DNA of 64,000 nt, from the NCBI GenBank assembly GCA_023376005.1, contig CM042152.1, positions 76,703,070 through 76,767,069 of the forward strand. The letters are read 5' to 3'. This document shows positions 1-12,235 of this stretch, piece after piece. This DNA comes from Doryteuthis pealeii (taxonomy: Eukaryota; Mollusca; Cephalopoda; Myopsida; Loliginidae). The stretch's first letter is position 1. Each line of letters begins with the position of its first letter. Both the position numbers and the translations under genes were made by a program. Under the pieces are notes generated by a model, which was not told the DNA's origin, did no database searches, and was given only the letters and a program-made list of their open reading frames with translations.

Positions 1-48
1 CCTCTTGACATGAAATAACCCTAGATGGATTGATATGCCATTAAAATC
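1..48 (+). repeat. 3' tail of a dispersed repeat (R1/C-SINE type), cut by window edge
   Basis: The first bases read AAATAACCC, then GATTGATATGCCATTAAAA. The same end module terminates the repeats near 12.8, 18.6, 35.8 and 42.1 kb. The body of this copy lies left of the window. Confidence 0.55.
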
Positions 49-1967
49 TACCAATGAACCAATACTATTCCTTGCTGTTGTACAAATAACAGCCGGAGTG
101 AATTGCAATAAAAAAAAAACAACTAAAATCAAAAGATGAAAGAAAATACAAAAATAATAAAGATTCATAAATATTCTGTAATGGAGTTCAGTTTATTCAA
201 AAGTTACCAATTCTATTAATACAAAAAAAAATTTTTTAAGCTTTTGGAATAGACTTATTTTAGGAAATACATTAAATCCTTTGAAACCACAAGCCTGATA
301 TTTCAGGCTGAGCACTATTTTACTATATATGATAATCTTGATATATTGAGTTTACAGAAATTACATGGTGGTACTTATCAATAAAAGTGTAAAGTTTTTG
401 TTTGTCTAGTCCTACTTGAAAGATTTACACAAGAAAGTCATTTGTTTCAATATGAAGGAATTCACTTAACTCTCCTCAGTCACACAATGACAACTGCTTC
501 TGTTGCTGCTACTACTACTAATAATAATAATAATTATATTATTACTACTACTACTACCACAATAATAATAATAATCACCAACACCAGAAATTAGCTTAAC
601 AAAATGGTTGAAATAGAAACTATTCACATTCTTTCTTTGAATGGAATAATGGGATAGCTTTAAACAAAGATGTCTATCCTAGAAAAAAGGTTGAAAATGT
701 TTATTTTTTTTTTTTTTTTTTTCATTTTAGGGCCAATAAATGAAGGGTTCAAAGAATTATAGAAATCTAAGAAATTTGTCCAAAAGAAAATTCTAACAAA
801 ACATTAGCATGTGTCCAAGAAGCTAAAAACATTTTGATTTTACTGCTAAGTCTAAATGTTATTTAACCCAATACCCACCAGAATTATTCAAAGAGGAAAT
901 TTTAAACTTTTCTTTAATAATTAGCATGGTGACTTTGCAAATGAATATTCATTAGATGTAAAATATTTCATCCTATTGATGGAATTTTGACCAGACCTAT
1001 CGTCATTTTTGTAAATGTCCCATAAATTCAATGGTGATGCCTATTGCATTAAATCCACTTTCGGTTCATTCTAAAACCAGAACCTAAAAATTTAATGACA
1101 TCTTTGATAACCATAAACTGAAAATAAAATTCCAAAGAAACTGCTTATATCTACTTTGCTCAAACATCTGTTTTATTACAAACATATAAATGTGAAGATT
1201 ATGTTTTGTTTTTGTTTTTTGTTCTTTTTTAATCAATCTTTTATGTATAAATACAAAAAGGATTTTATTTTATGGCAAAATAGGATTGATAGATTTATTG
1301 TTGTGTTGTCCGAGAAAGTTCAAGTTTTATCCATCCTCATCAGGAAATGAATTGACTTGAAATTTTAAATTGGATTTGAGATGAGAATTTTGATCTTGGA
1401 AGAAAATGAAGTGCAACAACATTTATTTCAATTTTATAAATAGATATCTGTATATAAATCAATATAATTATTCTAAAAAAAACACATAAAATTTTGTTCT
1501 TAAATTATAATATAAGGATAAATTTATTTTCTTTGCTTTAAACCCAACAACGAATTAAAATCTATTTAAAAAATAAAAAGGGTTGCATATTTTTTTTCTT
1601 TTTTTTTTAAAAGATTTTTTGGTTTTACATTTCAAATACGAATATGATTTTTTTTTCTAAGAATTTATATTGACATTTTATTGCATTTTTTTAATGGTTC
1701 CATGTTTTTAAATCCATTATTTCAAACACTTCTACACTGGGGGGTCCAAACTTTTATTATATAAATGCCCTAATTTTTGACAGTGCAGGAATATTTGATA
1801 AATAAATGAGAATTATTCTGGTCCCTTCCCTCAGACACATTGGATGGGGGGGGGGGGGTCATTAAATGACCACTTATATAATTTACATTTCTAGCAAACA
1901 TTCTACCATGGAATTTATATTATACATATTTATGATACACATTCCCACACAACTGTCTTTTCATCCA

Positions 1968-1970
<3 letters not shown>
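49..1970. other. AT-rich intergenic stretch, no gene seen
   Basis: I see no coding frame or transposon ends here, only A/T homopolymers (for example T18 near 704) and an ACT/ATA trinucleotide microsatellite at about 502-574. Confidence 0.6.
502..574. repeat. Imperfect trinucleotide microsatellite (ACT/ATA/ATT)
   Basis: Runs of CTACTACTA, ATAATAATA and ATTACTACTA follow one another with a partly mirror-symmetric order. Confidence 0.8.

Positions 1971-2025
<55 letters not shown>
1971..2025. repeat. (CT)n microsatellite
   Basis: An uninterrupted CT run of about 55 bases. Confidence 0.97.
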
Positions 2026-2029
<4 letters not shown>

Positions 2030-2260
2030 TTATATATATTACATACTATGGTATGTATAATTATAGTACCTAATGTATCTTTAAAGAAAAAATAACTAGA
2101 TGTTATGCTTATGAAATAGAGAATTATCCACCTCTTTTTTTTTCACACACATACATTGGGAGTCACTAACACCAATAAAAATAAACAGACTGACCACCAA
2201 ATTTGAAATGTACAACTCCTAAGCTTAATTGAAAACTCATTAGCCAGGTGCCACCCCCCC

Positions 2261-2264
<4 letters not shown>

Positions 2265-2318
<54 letters not shown>

Positions 2319-2420
2319 ACTTTGAAAAATTCCTCATATATATATATATATATATATACACACAACTTTGAAAAATTCCTCATATATATATATATATATA
2401 CACATAACTTTGAAAAATTC

Positions 2421-2458
<38 letters not shown>

Positions 2459-2472
2459 ACTTTGAAAAATTC

Positions 2473-2518
<46 letters not shown>

Positions 2519-2532
2519 ACTTTGAAAAATTC

Positions 2533-2572
<40 letters not shown>

Positions 2573-2589
2573 ACTTTGAAAAATTCCTC

Positions 2590-2621
<32 letters not shown>

Positions 2622-2633
2622 TTTGAAAAATTC

Positions 2634-2683
<50 letters not shown>

Positions 2684-2697
2684 ACTTTGAAAAATTA

Positions 2698-2753
<56 letters not shown>

Positions 2754-2767
2754 ACTTTGAAAAATTC

Positions 2768-2838
<71 letters not shown>

Positions 2839-2850
2839 TTTGAAAAATTC

Positions 2851-2932
<82 letters not shown>

Positions 2933-2939
2933 ACTTTGA

Positions 2940-3009
<70 letters not shown>

Positions 3010-3022
3010 ACTTTGAAAAATT

Positions 3023-3075
<53 letters not shown>

Positions 3076-3087
3076 ACTTTGAAAAAT

Positions 3088-3130
<43 letters not shown>

Positions 3131-3186
3131 ACTTTGAAAAATTCATATATATATATATATATATACACACACAACTTTGAAAATTC
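2265..3186. repeat. Composite minisatellite: (TA)n arrays punctuated by a conserved spacer
   Basis: About 15 copies of a roughly 20-25 base spacer containing CAACTTTGAAAAATTCCTCA are separated by TA runs of variable length (about 14 to 70 bases). One more diverged spacer lies at about 3357-3381. Spacers vary at the edges (CACACA, CACA or none) and by single changes such as ATTACTCA. The long frames translating as (YI)n on both strands are artefacts of the TA runs. Confidence 0.95.
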
Positions 3187-3333
3187 ATATACTTGTTCAT
3201 AAGTGAATTGAGACCCATCTGATGAGGCGAAAATTTAGGGAGCCGGTTTAAATCAACTTAGATTTATATGGGCCCCAATTTTTGTCGAAATAAATTTATT
3301 ATGGGATTACTGTATTGAGTTCTTCCTTTATTG

Positions 3334-3364
<31 letters not shown>

Positions 3365-3634
3365 ACTTTTAAAAATTCCTCATATATATATATATAAATT
3401 TTCAAGTAAATTTAACCAGATGGTTTTTCATTGAACAGATGGATTTGCCACTTCTAATACACATTTTTTCACTTGAATTTTTGTGGCTTGTTAAACAGAA
3501 AACTTATTTAAACTTTCTAAAAACTATTTCTTTCAAAATAAATTTTTCCTGGCAATGACTTAAGGTCGGAACTAGTTGAGAACAACTTAAAAAATAAATA
3601 ACATAAAAGAAATATTCCTGTTTTTCTTTTTGTT

Positions 3635-3679
<45 letters not shown>

Positions 3680-5784
3680 ACCTGTGAGGCCATTAGGTTA
3701 TCATCATCCATGACGATATTGATGCTTCTATTTAGGAAGGATTCAGATTAATAATTCATAATTATCCCCATTAAATTGAGAATTTGGGCGATTAAAAAAG
3801 TATCGTTCACTTGTAAATTGTACTGTAAATTGTTTTATTCTCCAATTTTCTTATAATATTGAATAAGAATAGCACTAAATGAAATCCACATTATATAATA
3901 AATATTTCAATACAGGAAATAATTAATTGAAAAAAAATCCATTTTTTCCTGGAATCATTTGTTGATTTTAAATTAATTTTGGATGTTCAAATAATTTGCA
4001 CTTTATTGATATAATTGCTTTCTAAATTTTTAGGAATATTGCTACAAATTTTACCAAGTAAATCAAAATTATAAGAAATTCTTTGGTTTAAGCCAAATTG
4101 TTCCATAAATTGTTGTCCAGATTCATTTGATACATTTGATCCCATAGATTGAATTGGACAAATTGCTTTATTTTCTGATCAGACAAATTGATTCTTTGCC
4201 TGATCTGATAAATCCTTTTTTTTTTTTTTTTTCTTTTTTTGATCAGGCAAATTACTATTTAACCCAAAATTTACTGTATTTATTTAAGGGGAAAATTAAA
4301 AACTTTTAATAATTTCTAATTTTTTTCTAATAATTAGTGGGGGTGGGGGGTAAAAAATAATGAGTACACAAATTCACATTGGTATTTATATTTATCATAT
4401 ATAAAAAAGTTCCATCCCATTTATACAACATTGACAAAGATCTAAACTAAAAATATGATAATTTTTATAAACGTCTGATAAATATAACAAAGGCACAAAT
4501 TTTGTTAAAAAAACAAAAATTTCCAGACAGAACAACAAAAAAATATTCATTGCTCATCATGGCTACAATTATTTTGTTTATTGTGGGTATCTGTCTTTTT
4601 TTAAAAATTGTTAGTGTGTTTTTGTCTGTCCTCTGTAGATGACAAAATAATTTGATGTAGAACTACCAGATTTAGTATACATTCTTATTGCACCCAAGGG
4701 ATGGGTTTAACATAAGATAAATGTTATTTTTGTTCCTTATGGTAACAAGTGTAGGGCTCATTGAGAGGAAGATCAATAAACAATATTCAGTGAAAAGCCA
4801 AGTTGCTGCAAGGGCTAATTAAATGTACAGAATTTAAATTTCAAAACCTCAAAAAAGAAAAAAAATGAATTATCTAAATAAATGATTTATGTCTAATTAA
4901 ATATTATTAATAATGTTCATGGGTCATTCTTCAAGAACGAGATGTAAAATAATTATGTAGCATTTTTGCTTAGAACTTATAATCAAGAAAAAAATGTTTA
5001 AATCAATAAATCTCTTTAAGTATCACTCAATTTAAAAAATATTTCAATGCAAAACTCAAAATTTTTCACGTTATATCCCAAGATGTTAGGAATAAAAAAA
5101 ATATAACAAAACAGTGAGCTATGTTTTTAAAATACAATATCTGTTTTTATTTTCTCACTGACCACAAATATAACAGGATAGGTTGAATAAACAATTAACT
5201 GTCAAGAAGTAATGTATTCATCTAGCAGCCATGTTGTCTGATACAACACTTTTTTTCAGTAAAGAGTCAATAGTTTGTTGGTAGAGATAACTCTTCTCTA
5301 ACAAAGCAATATTAAGTCAATAAGATATTAGGAAAAATATTAGTAAATGTCTTTTTTGTAAAAATTTACTTTTTTTTTAAATTCATTTTTTTTACAGAGC
5401 AATATCAACTCCATAAGATAAAACAACAAAAAGATCACTTTAAAATTTCATTTCTTTTCTCTTCCAGAGTTTTATCTCTTATCATAACAATTTCTGTTGA
5501 TAAATGTTGATTAGCACAATTTTAACTGACAACAAAGATTATAAAATTTAAATTGTTGTTTAGAAAAATGAAGGAAGAAGAAGAAAGGCTTTTTGATATT
5601 TATCTGTTAGACATGTTGTATCTGTGATCCAAGTCTTGATCACCTACTTTGCAATGGCAGGTACTTCAGCTAGTGTATACACACAGTGCATATGAATAAA
5701 CAAGATTATTTAACCATTTAAATCAGTTTTTAATGTCAGTAATTATTTTTTTTAAACTCCTGTCTTTTTATAATTTTTTAATTA
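3187..5784. other. AT-rich intergenic stretch, no gene seen
   Basis: It holds TA microsatellites at about 3334-3353 and 3639-3676 and several A/T homopolymers. No coding frame with recognisable content was found. Confidence 0.55.
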
Positions 5785-6028
5785 GGGCCAGTTTAGCTCA
5801 GTCGGTAGAGTGTTCGGCTAAAAACCACAAGGTTCCGGGTTTGATACCGGCACTTGCCAACTTAGCGTATGAGTAGCACAGGGATCTGTGCGATAAAGTA
5901 AGGAGCTAATGGTAGGTGTGGCGCTCTGTCTCAGATGCCAAAACAGTCTCCTTGGTCTAGCGCTAGTGAAAAGGGAATAGACTCCCTCGCTGTGTGGCTG
6001 ATACCGACTATAGGCCACCCTGACGGAT
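5785..6028 (+). mobile_element. tRNA-derived SINE (family T), full length
   Basis: A pol III A-box (TTTAGCTCAGTCGGTAGAG) is followed about 35 bases later by a B-box-like GGGTTTGATACC, then a roughly 170-base body ending near GGCCACCCTGACGG. The same body recurs at 21537, 22752, 26170 (reverse) and 59167. The head resembles tRNA-Lys-type genes, but acceptor pairing is absent, so this is a retroposon and not a tRNA gene. Confidence 0.88.
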
Positions 6029-6307
6029 TATATAAATGTATTTTTTTATTTCTTTGGCTTAATGCCTTAAAAAGAAATGCTTGACTCATGCCTTTTAAAA
6101 TGCTACTATGATTGCACTTAACTGCAAAACAACATGTGATGCTTTTTTTAATCCAGAGACGCTTGTGCACTTATTTTGTATATCAAAGCGATTTTATTAT
6201 TTATTTATTTTTTTTTTTACAGCCAATTTTACAATTGTTATTGAATTCAACGCAATAAACAAAATCTTTTCTTGATTTGCTTTGTGTTTGTTTGTTTTAT
6301 GATTTTT

Positions 6308-6531
6308 CGGACCATATGACCTTTAGGCACCCCTTTTTGATCTCGATTAAGAAAGGACATGTTTATCATTTACACCGTCAATATCCGGCTGTTTTAACAG
6401 ACAATTTTGAGATTTTTTTAAAAATTATAAAAATAACCCCTAGCAAACAACCGGATATTGACGGTGTAAATGAAAAACATGTCCTTTCTTAATCGAGATA
6501 AAAAAGGGGTGCCTAAAGGTAATATGGTTCG
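6308..6531. mobile_element. Foldback (MITE-like) element with ~84-bp inverted arms
   Basis: The left arm from about 6308 to 6392 and the right arm from about 6447 to 6531 are near-perfect reverse complements. Shared segments include AATCGAGAT/ATCTCGATT and CGTCAATATCCGG/CCGGATATTGACG. A roughly 55-base AT-rich loop separates them. No coding capacity was seen. Confidence 0.85.
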
Positions 6532-7814
6532 ATTTTTCTTTGTTAATGTCATTTTATTCTGTTGTTATGTTCATGTATGGTAATATAGGGAAGGAGAGAG
6601 AGAAAGAGTGGAAGACAAGCAACTGACCTGACCAGGAATATCATATTACCTCCTCAATAGTAGGGGTTGAAGAAAAACTAAAAACAACTAATAGAATCAA
6701 CAAATAGGGTGAAATTTATATACAGAAATGTAAATGAAGATTCTTTTTACTTCTGGTGGTTCAGAGGGCGGCTTACAAAGAAGCTAAATTGTTGAATGTC
6801 CTCTGATAATTGAGTTTTCTGTAAGTGTTCAAGGATAAAATATGTCGGAATTTATACCCAAAAAACTACTCGGAATAAAACAAGTGATCCTGTATAGTAA
6901 CAGGGCCCCGACTTTTCAACAAAGGGACAAAAACAACAAGAAAGAAATAACTCAAATAAACACTGTAAGCCTAAAATAATTTAATATAATTGCAAGTTAG
7001 TCCATCTTGTGGGAAACCAGTAGGACTTCCAAGTAACACAAAATATATAATTACATATAAAACATAAAAATTCACTAAACTCAAATATTACAAAAGTAAC
7101 AAAAATATGTACCAAAAAGGAATTTATCTTCAAACTTCCTTCTCGTGTCTGCTTGAATTTGGCGCCCAAATTCAGGAACCGGAAAATCAGCCACTGCTGC
7201 TGCTAATGCAAGCATGAGTCAGCACATACGGAAAGGCCATTCTGGCAGGGATAAACCAAGGGGCATAACTCTTATCCCTTTATTTTTTTTCTCTTAAAAA
7301 TAGTGTGTGTGTGTGTGTGAGGAAGTAAGTTGGCTTAGTCCCAAAAAGACATGTTCTGAGTGTTATTCCTGCCTGGCAGTTGAGTGAGGGAACTACTGCA
7401 TATAGAAGGTTTGGGGAGGGGTGGGGACTGTAGAATGAGAACTGCCCATGGTGGAATGCGAAGTGTTAATTATGTTTCTGTTGCAATCAAGAATACATCT
7501 ACACATTCAGTATGGGATACTATTTACAAACTGGTATTTCTAACAAACAACTTCTTGACCAAGATTTGTGATGTTGTTGCATCTGATCTTTGTAGAATCA
7601 ATATTATATTTACTTTCACTTGAAAGCTGTGACTAGCATCCAATCACCAGACAAAAAAGGTACACCGTGGAATAGCCCAACCTGCTATTTAAACCACCTA
7701 CCAACTCTGAATTCAGAGAACAGATTCAACTTGCAACACAGCTGAATACTGATCACTTTATACAAATTTCAACAATCTTCATCTTACCAAGGGTTAGGGT
7801 GCCTAAACAGAACA
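6532..7814. other. Intergenic stretch, no gene recognised
   Basis: Mixed-composition sequence with a short GT microsatellite near 7304-7319. Short open frames show no recognisable protein content. Confidence 0.5.
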
Positions 7815-8022
7815 TTACTAATGAATTTTCCTTCTCCAAGATTGGTTGCCTTTCCAAGGCTAAAGATCCCAGTCTGCCTTACTATTTACTCATAGCTAGT
7901 GAGAGAACAGATTGATTCATGCCTTTTCCAAGGTCAAAGTGAAACAGTCTCATCCAGGATTTAAGTTTGAGTTGCAATCTTATTTCTTGCAGTGATAACC
8001 ATTACATAAAGTGCACCTTCTG
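7815..8022 (-). mobile_element. tRNA-derived SINE (family G), partial
   Basis: Read on -, it has a degenerate head near 8020 (TGTAATGGTTAT), then the family body with TTTCACTTTGACC, and ends near GGAGAAGGAAAATTC. The distal tail is missing. Confidence 0.6.
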
Positions 8023-8164
8023 ATCTTCTTCATGTGCTTGGGTCACGATTTATGAGTGGGATTTGATAAGTTGATGGCATATCTGCTGTTGATGACTGGG
8101 ATCCAAGCACTGCAACACTGATAGAAAAAGTGTATGGACTGCAAGGGGGACTATATGTTAAAAA

Positions 8165-8250
8165 TAGGCATGTGGTGTAATGATTACGGTTGTAGGAAAT
8201 GAACACACTGAGACGAGTTAAAATCCTGGACGTTGCTGTTTGCATTTCAC
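8165..8250 (+). mobile_element. SINE family G, head-only fragment
   Basis: It reads TGTGGTGTAATGATTACGG (A-box type) and then GAGTTAAAATCCTGG (B-box type) and TTTGCATTTCAC, as in the fuller copies at 36495 and 46181. The rest is lost. Confidence 0.55.
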
Positions 8251-8591
8251 ACTTTTCAATAACCACACACCACTTATGACATAGTGTTGCATAGCCTTTA
8301 CTCAGACAATTGACCAGTGCCCAGCTCCTCTCTTTGGGTGTCATGTTGCACTGTCTCTCTTGTGCTGTCTTATTGCCATTCTGTGTCAGTCAGGTGTTGT
8401 TCTTACCTGTAAATAAAGACACCAAATTTTTGTATGTGCACATATTTATTTTGTTTATGATAAACAAAATAAATATGCACACATACAATATATTACACAT
8501 TGTGAGTTATGAGGAATCAGTGATTGGAACATGGTGTAGATCTTGACTGTTCTCATCTGATGGCTTGAACTGACTGACTAAAGTTTCTATC

Positions 8592-8885
8592 TATGTATTT
8601 ACCAACCCCTCTGCATGAGCAGGATGTGACACAAGGTCAATTTTTAAGCAGAGTTTAACAGGTTTGAATTCAGAGTTTTCCTTCTCCTAGACCCATTGCT
8701 ATATCAAGATTGAAGAGCCTAGTCTGCCCTACTATTTCCCCATAGATGGAGGTAGAATAGTTGGATGCATACCTTTCCCAAGGGTATTAGCATTATGTGA
8801 AATGCAAACAGTCTCATTTAGGATTTGAACTTGGTTTGCCATCTCCATTTCCTACAAGGATAACCATTACACTGCAAACACCTCC
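8592..8885 (-). mobile_element. tRNA-derived SINE (family G), near full length
   Basis: On -, the head GTGTAATGGTTATCC is followed by the central block (ATAATGC..CCTTGGGAAAGG), the ACTATT..GGGCAGACTAGG block, and a tail containing GACCTTGTGTCACATCCTGC. The order matches other family G copies. Confidence 0.8.
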
Positions 8886-9607
8886 AAACTAACTTCTTAG
8901 TTTCATCTGATCAGAAGACTTTTTCATCCAATGAAAGCCACATTCACAAATGACCTTGAGGTCATAACATATCAATCAAACTGGATGACCTAATGATTTT
9001 TCTTGTGACCATTCTAAGCTACCTACACTACATGCCAATTATAGATTTTGCCCATATATCATATAACAATAGAATCATTTAGGTGAATTGAGAACAACAG
9101 CTCTGAATTTTCCAGAAAATATAACGGTTGGGGGGTTAAATGATGCTGCTGACATATCAAGATTGGTAGAAAAACATTTTCACTGGATCCTCTAGTACAG
9201 TTAAAGGGAAGTAACTCCTGATTATTTAGGACTCGCAGTCAGGAAGTGGACACTTAACATTCGGGCTAAGAAACATAAGACGCTATTGTAAACATAAGAC
9301 GCATACCTAAAAGATCAAATGTTACATATATCAAAGAAATGTGTCAACAATGGTTGTGTTCGTTGCCGGTATTGGCAAATAAAAAGAGTCTAGATTATCA
9401 ATGATTGTAAGCAATACAACAAAAATCATGTTTTATGTACAAAGCAAATGAAACAGACCCTACAAAAAAGGCAGCTGGTTAGGAAAGATTAGACAAAAAT
9501 CAAACATAGACATAATCGTAACACATTGATGTTCATGGGGGGGGGGAAGACTTGTTTATGAAAAGTGTTTATTATATGAAACAAAAGGGCGAAAAATGAC
9601 AGTACAA
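8886..9607. other. Intergenic stretch, no gene seen
   Basis: Unremarkable AT-rich sequence with a G-run near 9538-9546. Confidence 0.5.
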
Positions 9608-10456
9608 TGTTTCCCTGGAAATAAGACCTACCTTCAAAATAAGACAATATGATTTTTCATCATGATTTTAATATAAGCCCTTCCTTTAAAATTAGCCCTA
9701 GTTGAGAGTGGCAGAATTTGGGAATCCAGTGTCTTACCGAACAATAACATTCCAGAGGATTGATGATATGATTATTTTTTAATGAATTGTCGTTGATGAG
9801 TTTTTCAATAAAAGAACATGTTATTAAGAATTCTGGGGTATGGGGGGTTATCGTCCTTTGTCTGCGAGCCTCTGTTTCAAACCAACCAATCATGAGCCAG
9901 CATACTTTGGCAGCAAAGCCGAATAAGCAAACTCATGTCTCTTCTGATTCAACCCTCACCGGAGACAGACCTAAAATAGGGTCACTCCTATTCTTCAACA
10001 GACAACCAGAATCGGAGTCCGACGCGAAACAGAAGTCCATCATATCCGAACGGAACAGAAGGCCGTAGCAAAGGGCCCCGTTAATACCCCATATCTCAGG
10101 ATACACCAGTTAAATGACAAATATTATTTGTGCAAACGAAACTAAAGTTTGCAATTCTTTATATGTAATACAAGTCTTTATTCATATTTCTTGTTGTTTG
10201 GTTGTTTCTTTGACTCTTAATCTGTCTGCCACACTCGTGGTTAACTCCACTACAAACCTAGGAGTACTGCCGCTAGTGTCTTATCTTTTCTTTATAATGT
10301 TAATGGTAATAAATGTAGATCGTTTTTGCAATTTCTGTTTATTTAGAAATTTTGTACTGTCATTTTTTGATATATTAAGAATAAGACATCCTAGTGTTAT
10401 TTGTTATATTTCGGAGTGAAAATTAATATTAGCCTTGTCTTATTTTGGGGGAAACA
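9608..10456. mobile_element. DNA-transposon-like element with terminal inverted repeats, non-autonomous
   Basis: The left end TGTTTCCCTGGAAATAAGAC matches the reverse complement of the right end GTCTTATTTTGGGGGAAACA at about 17 of 20 positions. Inside each end a second AATAAGAC-type motif occurs. The interior has no transposase I could recognise. The superfamily is not assigned, and no clear target duplication was read. Confidence 0.6.
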
Positions 10457-10924
10457 CAGGAGAAGAAATAATTTACAGACTACAATAATTAGATAATGAG
10501 AGGGGGGGTTGAGAAAAATACAAAAGTATTTATAAGAATATAAGTAAACATAACAAAATCTATATGTAAGTTAAGTCAGGTCATGTTTAATTTGTAGTCA
10601 TTTACCAAATTTAGCTTAGTTTGGCACAAGGCCAGAGATCTGGTGCTCTTAGTGAACTCACTAATAATAATTTGCTAACATAGCTTGCTAACCATTACCT
10701 TCATGTCCGTAATATTTTGATCAGAGCTGTTTATAAATCTGTTGTTGATAGTGAGTTGTCTCCGCCTTATCAATTGGCTGTTTGGAGTTGGAAAAGGAAA
10801 AGTCGTACTCAGAACTGATTCTAGTTTGCATTGTTATGGTTGACTAATCACAGCTGACTTTATTGTTATATAAACCAGATATTATGTTGTGAAAGCAGTT
10901 GTGAAGGAAGCGGAGTAGGTGTAA
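10457..10924. other. Intergenic stretch, nothing recognised
   Basis: No repeats or coding frames identified. Confidence 0.45.
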
Positions 10925-11071
10925 CAACTCAACTCAACTCACCTCAACCTCAACCTCAACTCAACTCAACTCAACTCAACCTCAACCTCAACCTCAACGT
11001 CAACGTCAACGTCAACTCAACTCAACTCAACCTCAACTCAACTCAACTCAACCTCAACCTCAACTCAACTG
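10925..11071. repeat. CAACT / CAACCT / CAACGT tandem repeat
   Basis: About 147 bases alternate pentamers (CAACT) and hexamers (CAACCT, then a short CAACGT block), so period and unit switch along the array. Confidence 0.95.
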
Positions 11072-11146
11072 CTGGGTGTATTGCCCAGCACATGATGAGA
11101 TGCTCTTGAAGGAGAATGCCAATGAAACTAGAGCTATTTTGCTCCT

Positions 11147-11230
<84 letters not shown>

Positions 11231-11231
11231 A
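11147..11231. repeat. (CT)n microsatellite
   Basis: A CT/TC run of about 85 bases with two T-rich interruptions, 75 bases after the CAACT array. Confidence 0.95.
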
Positions 11232-11707
11232 GGAGACTTGTTTCCTGTGGGGCACACTGCATTAAACTGAGCTTGTATCACATACCAACACTGGCAGACG
11301 GGCAAATAACGTCTAAATTTTCATTTGAATAAAATCCCTTTTATCATTATTTTAGGGTTTAAAAAAAGTTCTGTTGCTTCAAATTAATTTGGGGTTGACA
11401 ACTGCTGCTGATCCTGTCCACTGAGCTTCTCGACTCCTTGTGAAATATAAAACAGTAACACACTCCCCATTCCCCACTTTAATAAGGGGTCTGCAATTTC
11501 AGTAACAGGATTTTATGGAATAGAGTTGCTAATCCCACTCACCCTGGCTTTTTCAGACTTTTTTTCTTCTTGATTCGTAATACATGACCAGTAGTTGGGG
11601 GTCAAGCTTTCTGTTTGTTTACATTCCTTTGTTTAATGGCATATCAACCTTCAAGGATTATTTAATGCCAAAGCCACCCCTGTAGAAGAATAGGAGTGGT
11701 ACTATTT

Positions 11708-12078
11708 CCAATTGGACACATAGTGTAGTAGATAAAGGAGTTAGGTTAAGACAGTTCTAAGTGACAGTTATCTCTAGACTGCAGGTTCAATCCTGGTCAT
11801 GGGGCAGCAGTAACATACAATAATAATTAACACAGCTTAATGCCTGTACCCTAGCTATGGTTAGCGGAATGAAAACAGGATACCCCCGTGGACTGAATAA
11901 AGGCTTAGGTTCAAAGTTCTGTGATGGTTCCTGATTATGACAAGAAGGTTCCCAAGTCCGATAAACTTCTCGAGTCCGACAAGAAATACCTGAACAAGGC
12001 CAGAGGGCTCATCGGCCAAAATGCCGTACAGATAGCAATGAAGATGAGGACAATAGTCTGAATAATCCAAATAATACT
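11708..12078 (+). mobile_element. Nested tRNA-derived SINE-like insertion with target-site duplication
   Basis: AGGAGTGGTACTATTT (11692-11707) and AGGAGTGGTACAATTT (12079-12094) match at 15 of 16 bases and flank the insert. The insert starts with a tRNA-like head: TAGTGTAGTAGATAAAGG, then CAGGTTCAATCCTGG. It ends with GATGAGGACAATAGTCTG and AATAATACT. A similar end occurs twice, inverted, in the foldback at 40.1 kb. Confidence 0.7.
11924..12061 (+). CDS. 45-residue open frame inside the nested insertion (unassigned)
   Basis: An ATG at 11924 opens 45 codons to TGA at 12059-12061. The product is rich in Lys/Asp (MVPDYDKKVPKSDKLLESDK at its start), then KARGLIGQNAVQIAMKM. Composition is more GC-rich and codon-like than the surroundings, so it may be a captured coding fragment. 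I do not recognise the protein, and expression is unsupported. Confidence 0.2.
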   Translation: MVPDYDKKVPKSDKLLESDKKYLNKARGLIGQNAVQIAMKMRTIV

Positions 12079-12235
12079 AGGAGTGGTACAATTTAAACCA
12101 TACCTAGGGTGATATGTAGGGTGAAGGAATTCATACCTTTCCCAAGGGTATTAGTCCAAAAGTGAACATAGTAGCATGACTGGAGTTTGAACTCACTTAC
12201 TATGATGTTGCAGTCCAGTACATTAGCCACTACAA

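Larger units (their letters stand above)
11631..12235 (-). mobile_element. C-type SINE copy split by a later insertion
   Basis: Read on -, the head lies at 12100-12235, with GTAGTGGCTAATGTACTGG and a GAGTTCAAACTCC B-box-like segment. The central CTAATACCCTTGGGAAAGG block follows. The tail is found at 11631-11707, with GGCATTAAATAATCC and GGTTGATATGCCATTAAA. The copy is interrupted by 11708-12078, flanked by a duplicated 16-base site. Confidence 0.75.

Noticed and set aside
2143..3174. Long open frames on both strands in the 2.1-3.2 kb region, up to 159 codons
   Set aside because: They translate TA dinucleotide runs (YIYIYI) and the spacer; no coding signal.
3205..3300. CATCTGATGAGGCGAAAATT as a hammerhead core
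   Set aside because: Only three bases lie between CTGATGA and GAAA, so no stem II can form; stems I and III also fail to pair.
5785..5860. Functional tRNA gene
   Set aside because: A and B boxes are present, but the acceptor stem and anticodon arm do not pair and the sequence continues into a repeated SINE body.
9787..10068. 93-codon frame inside the TIR element
   Set aside because: No transposase motifs; probably chance in a GC-richer patch.
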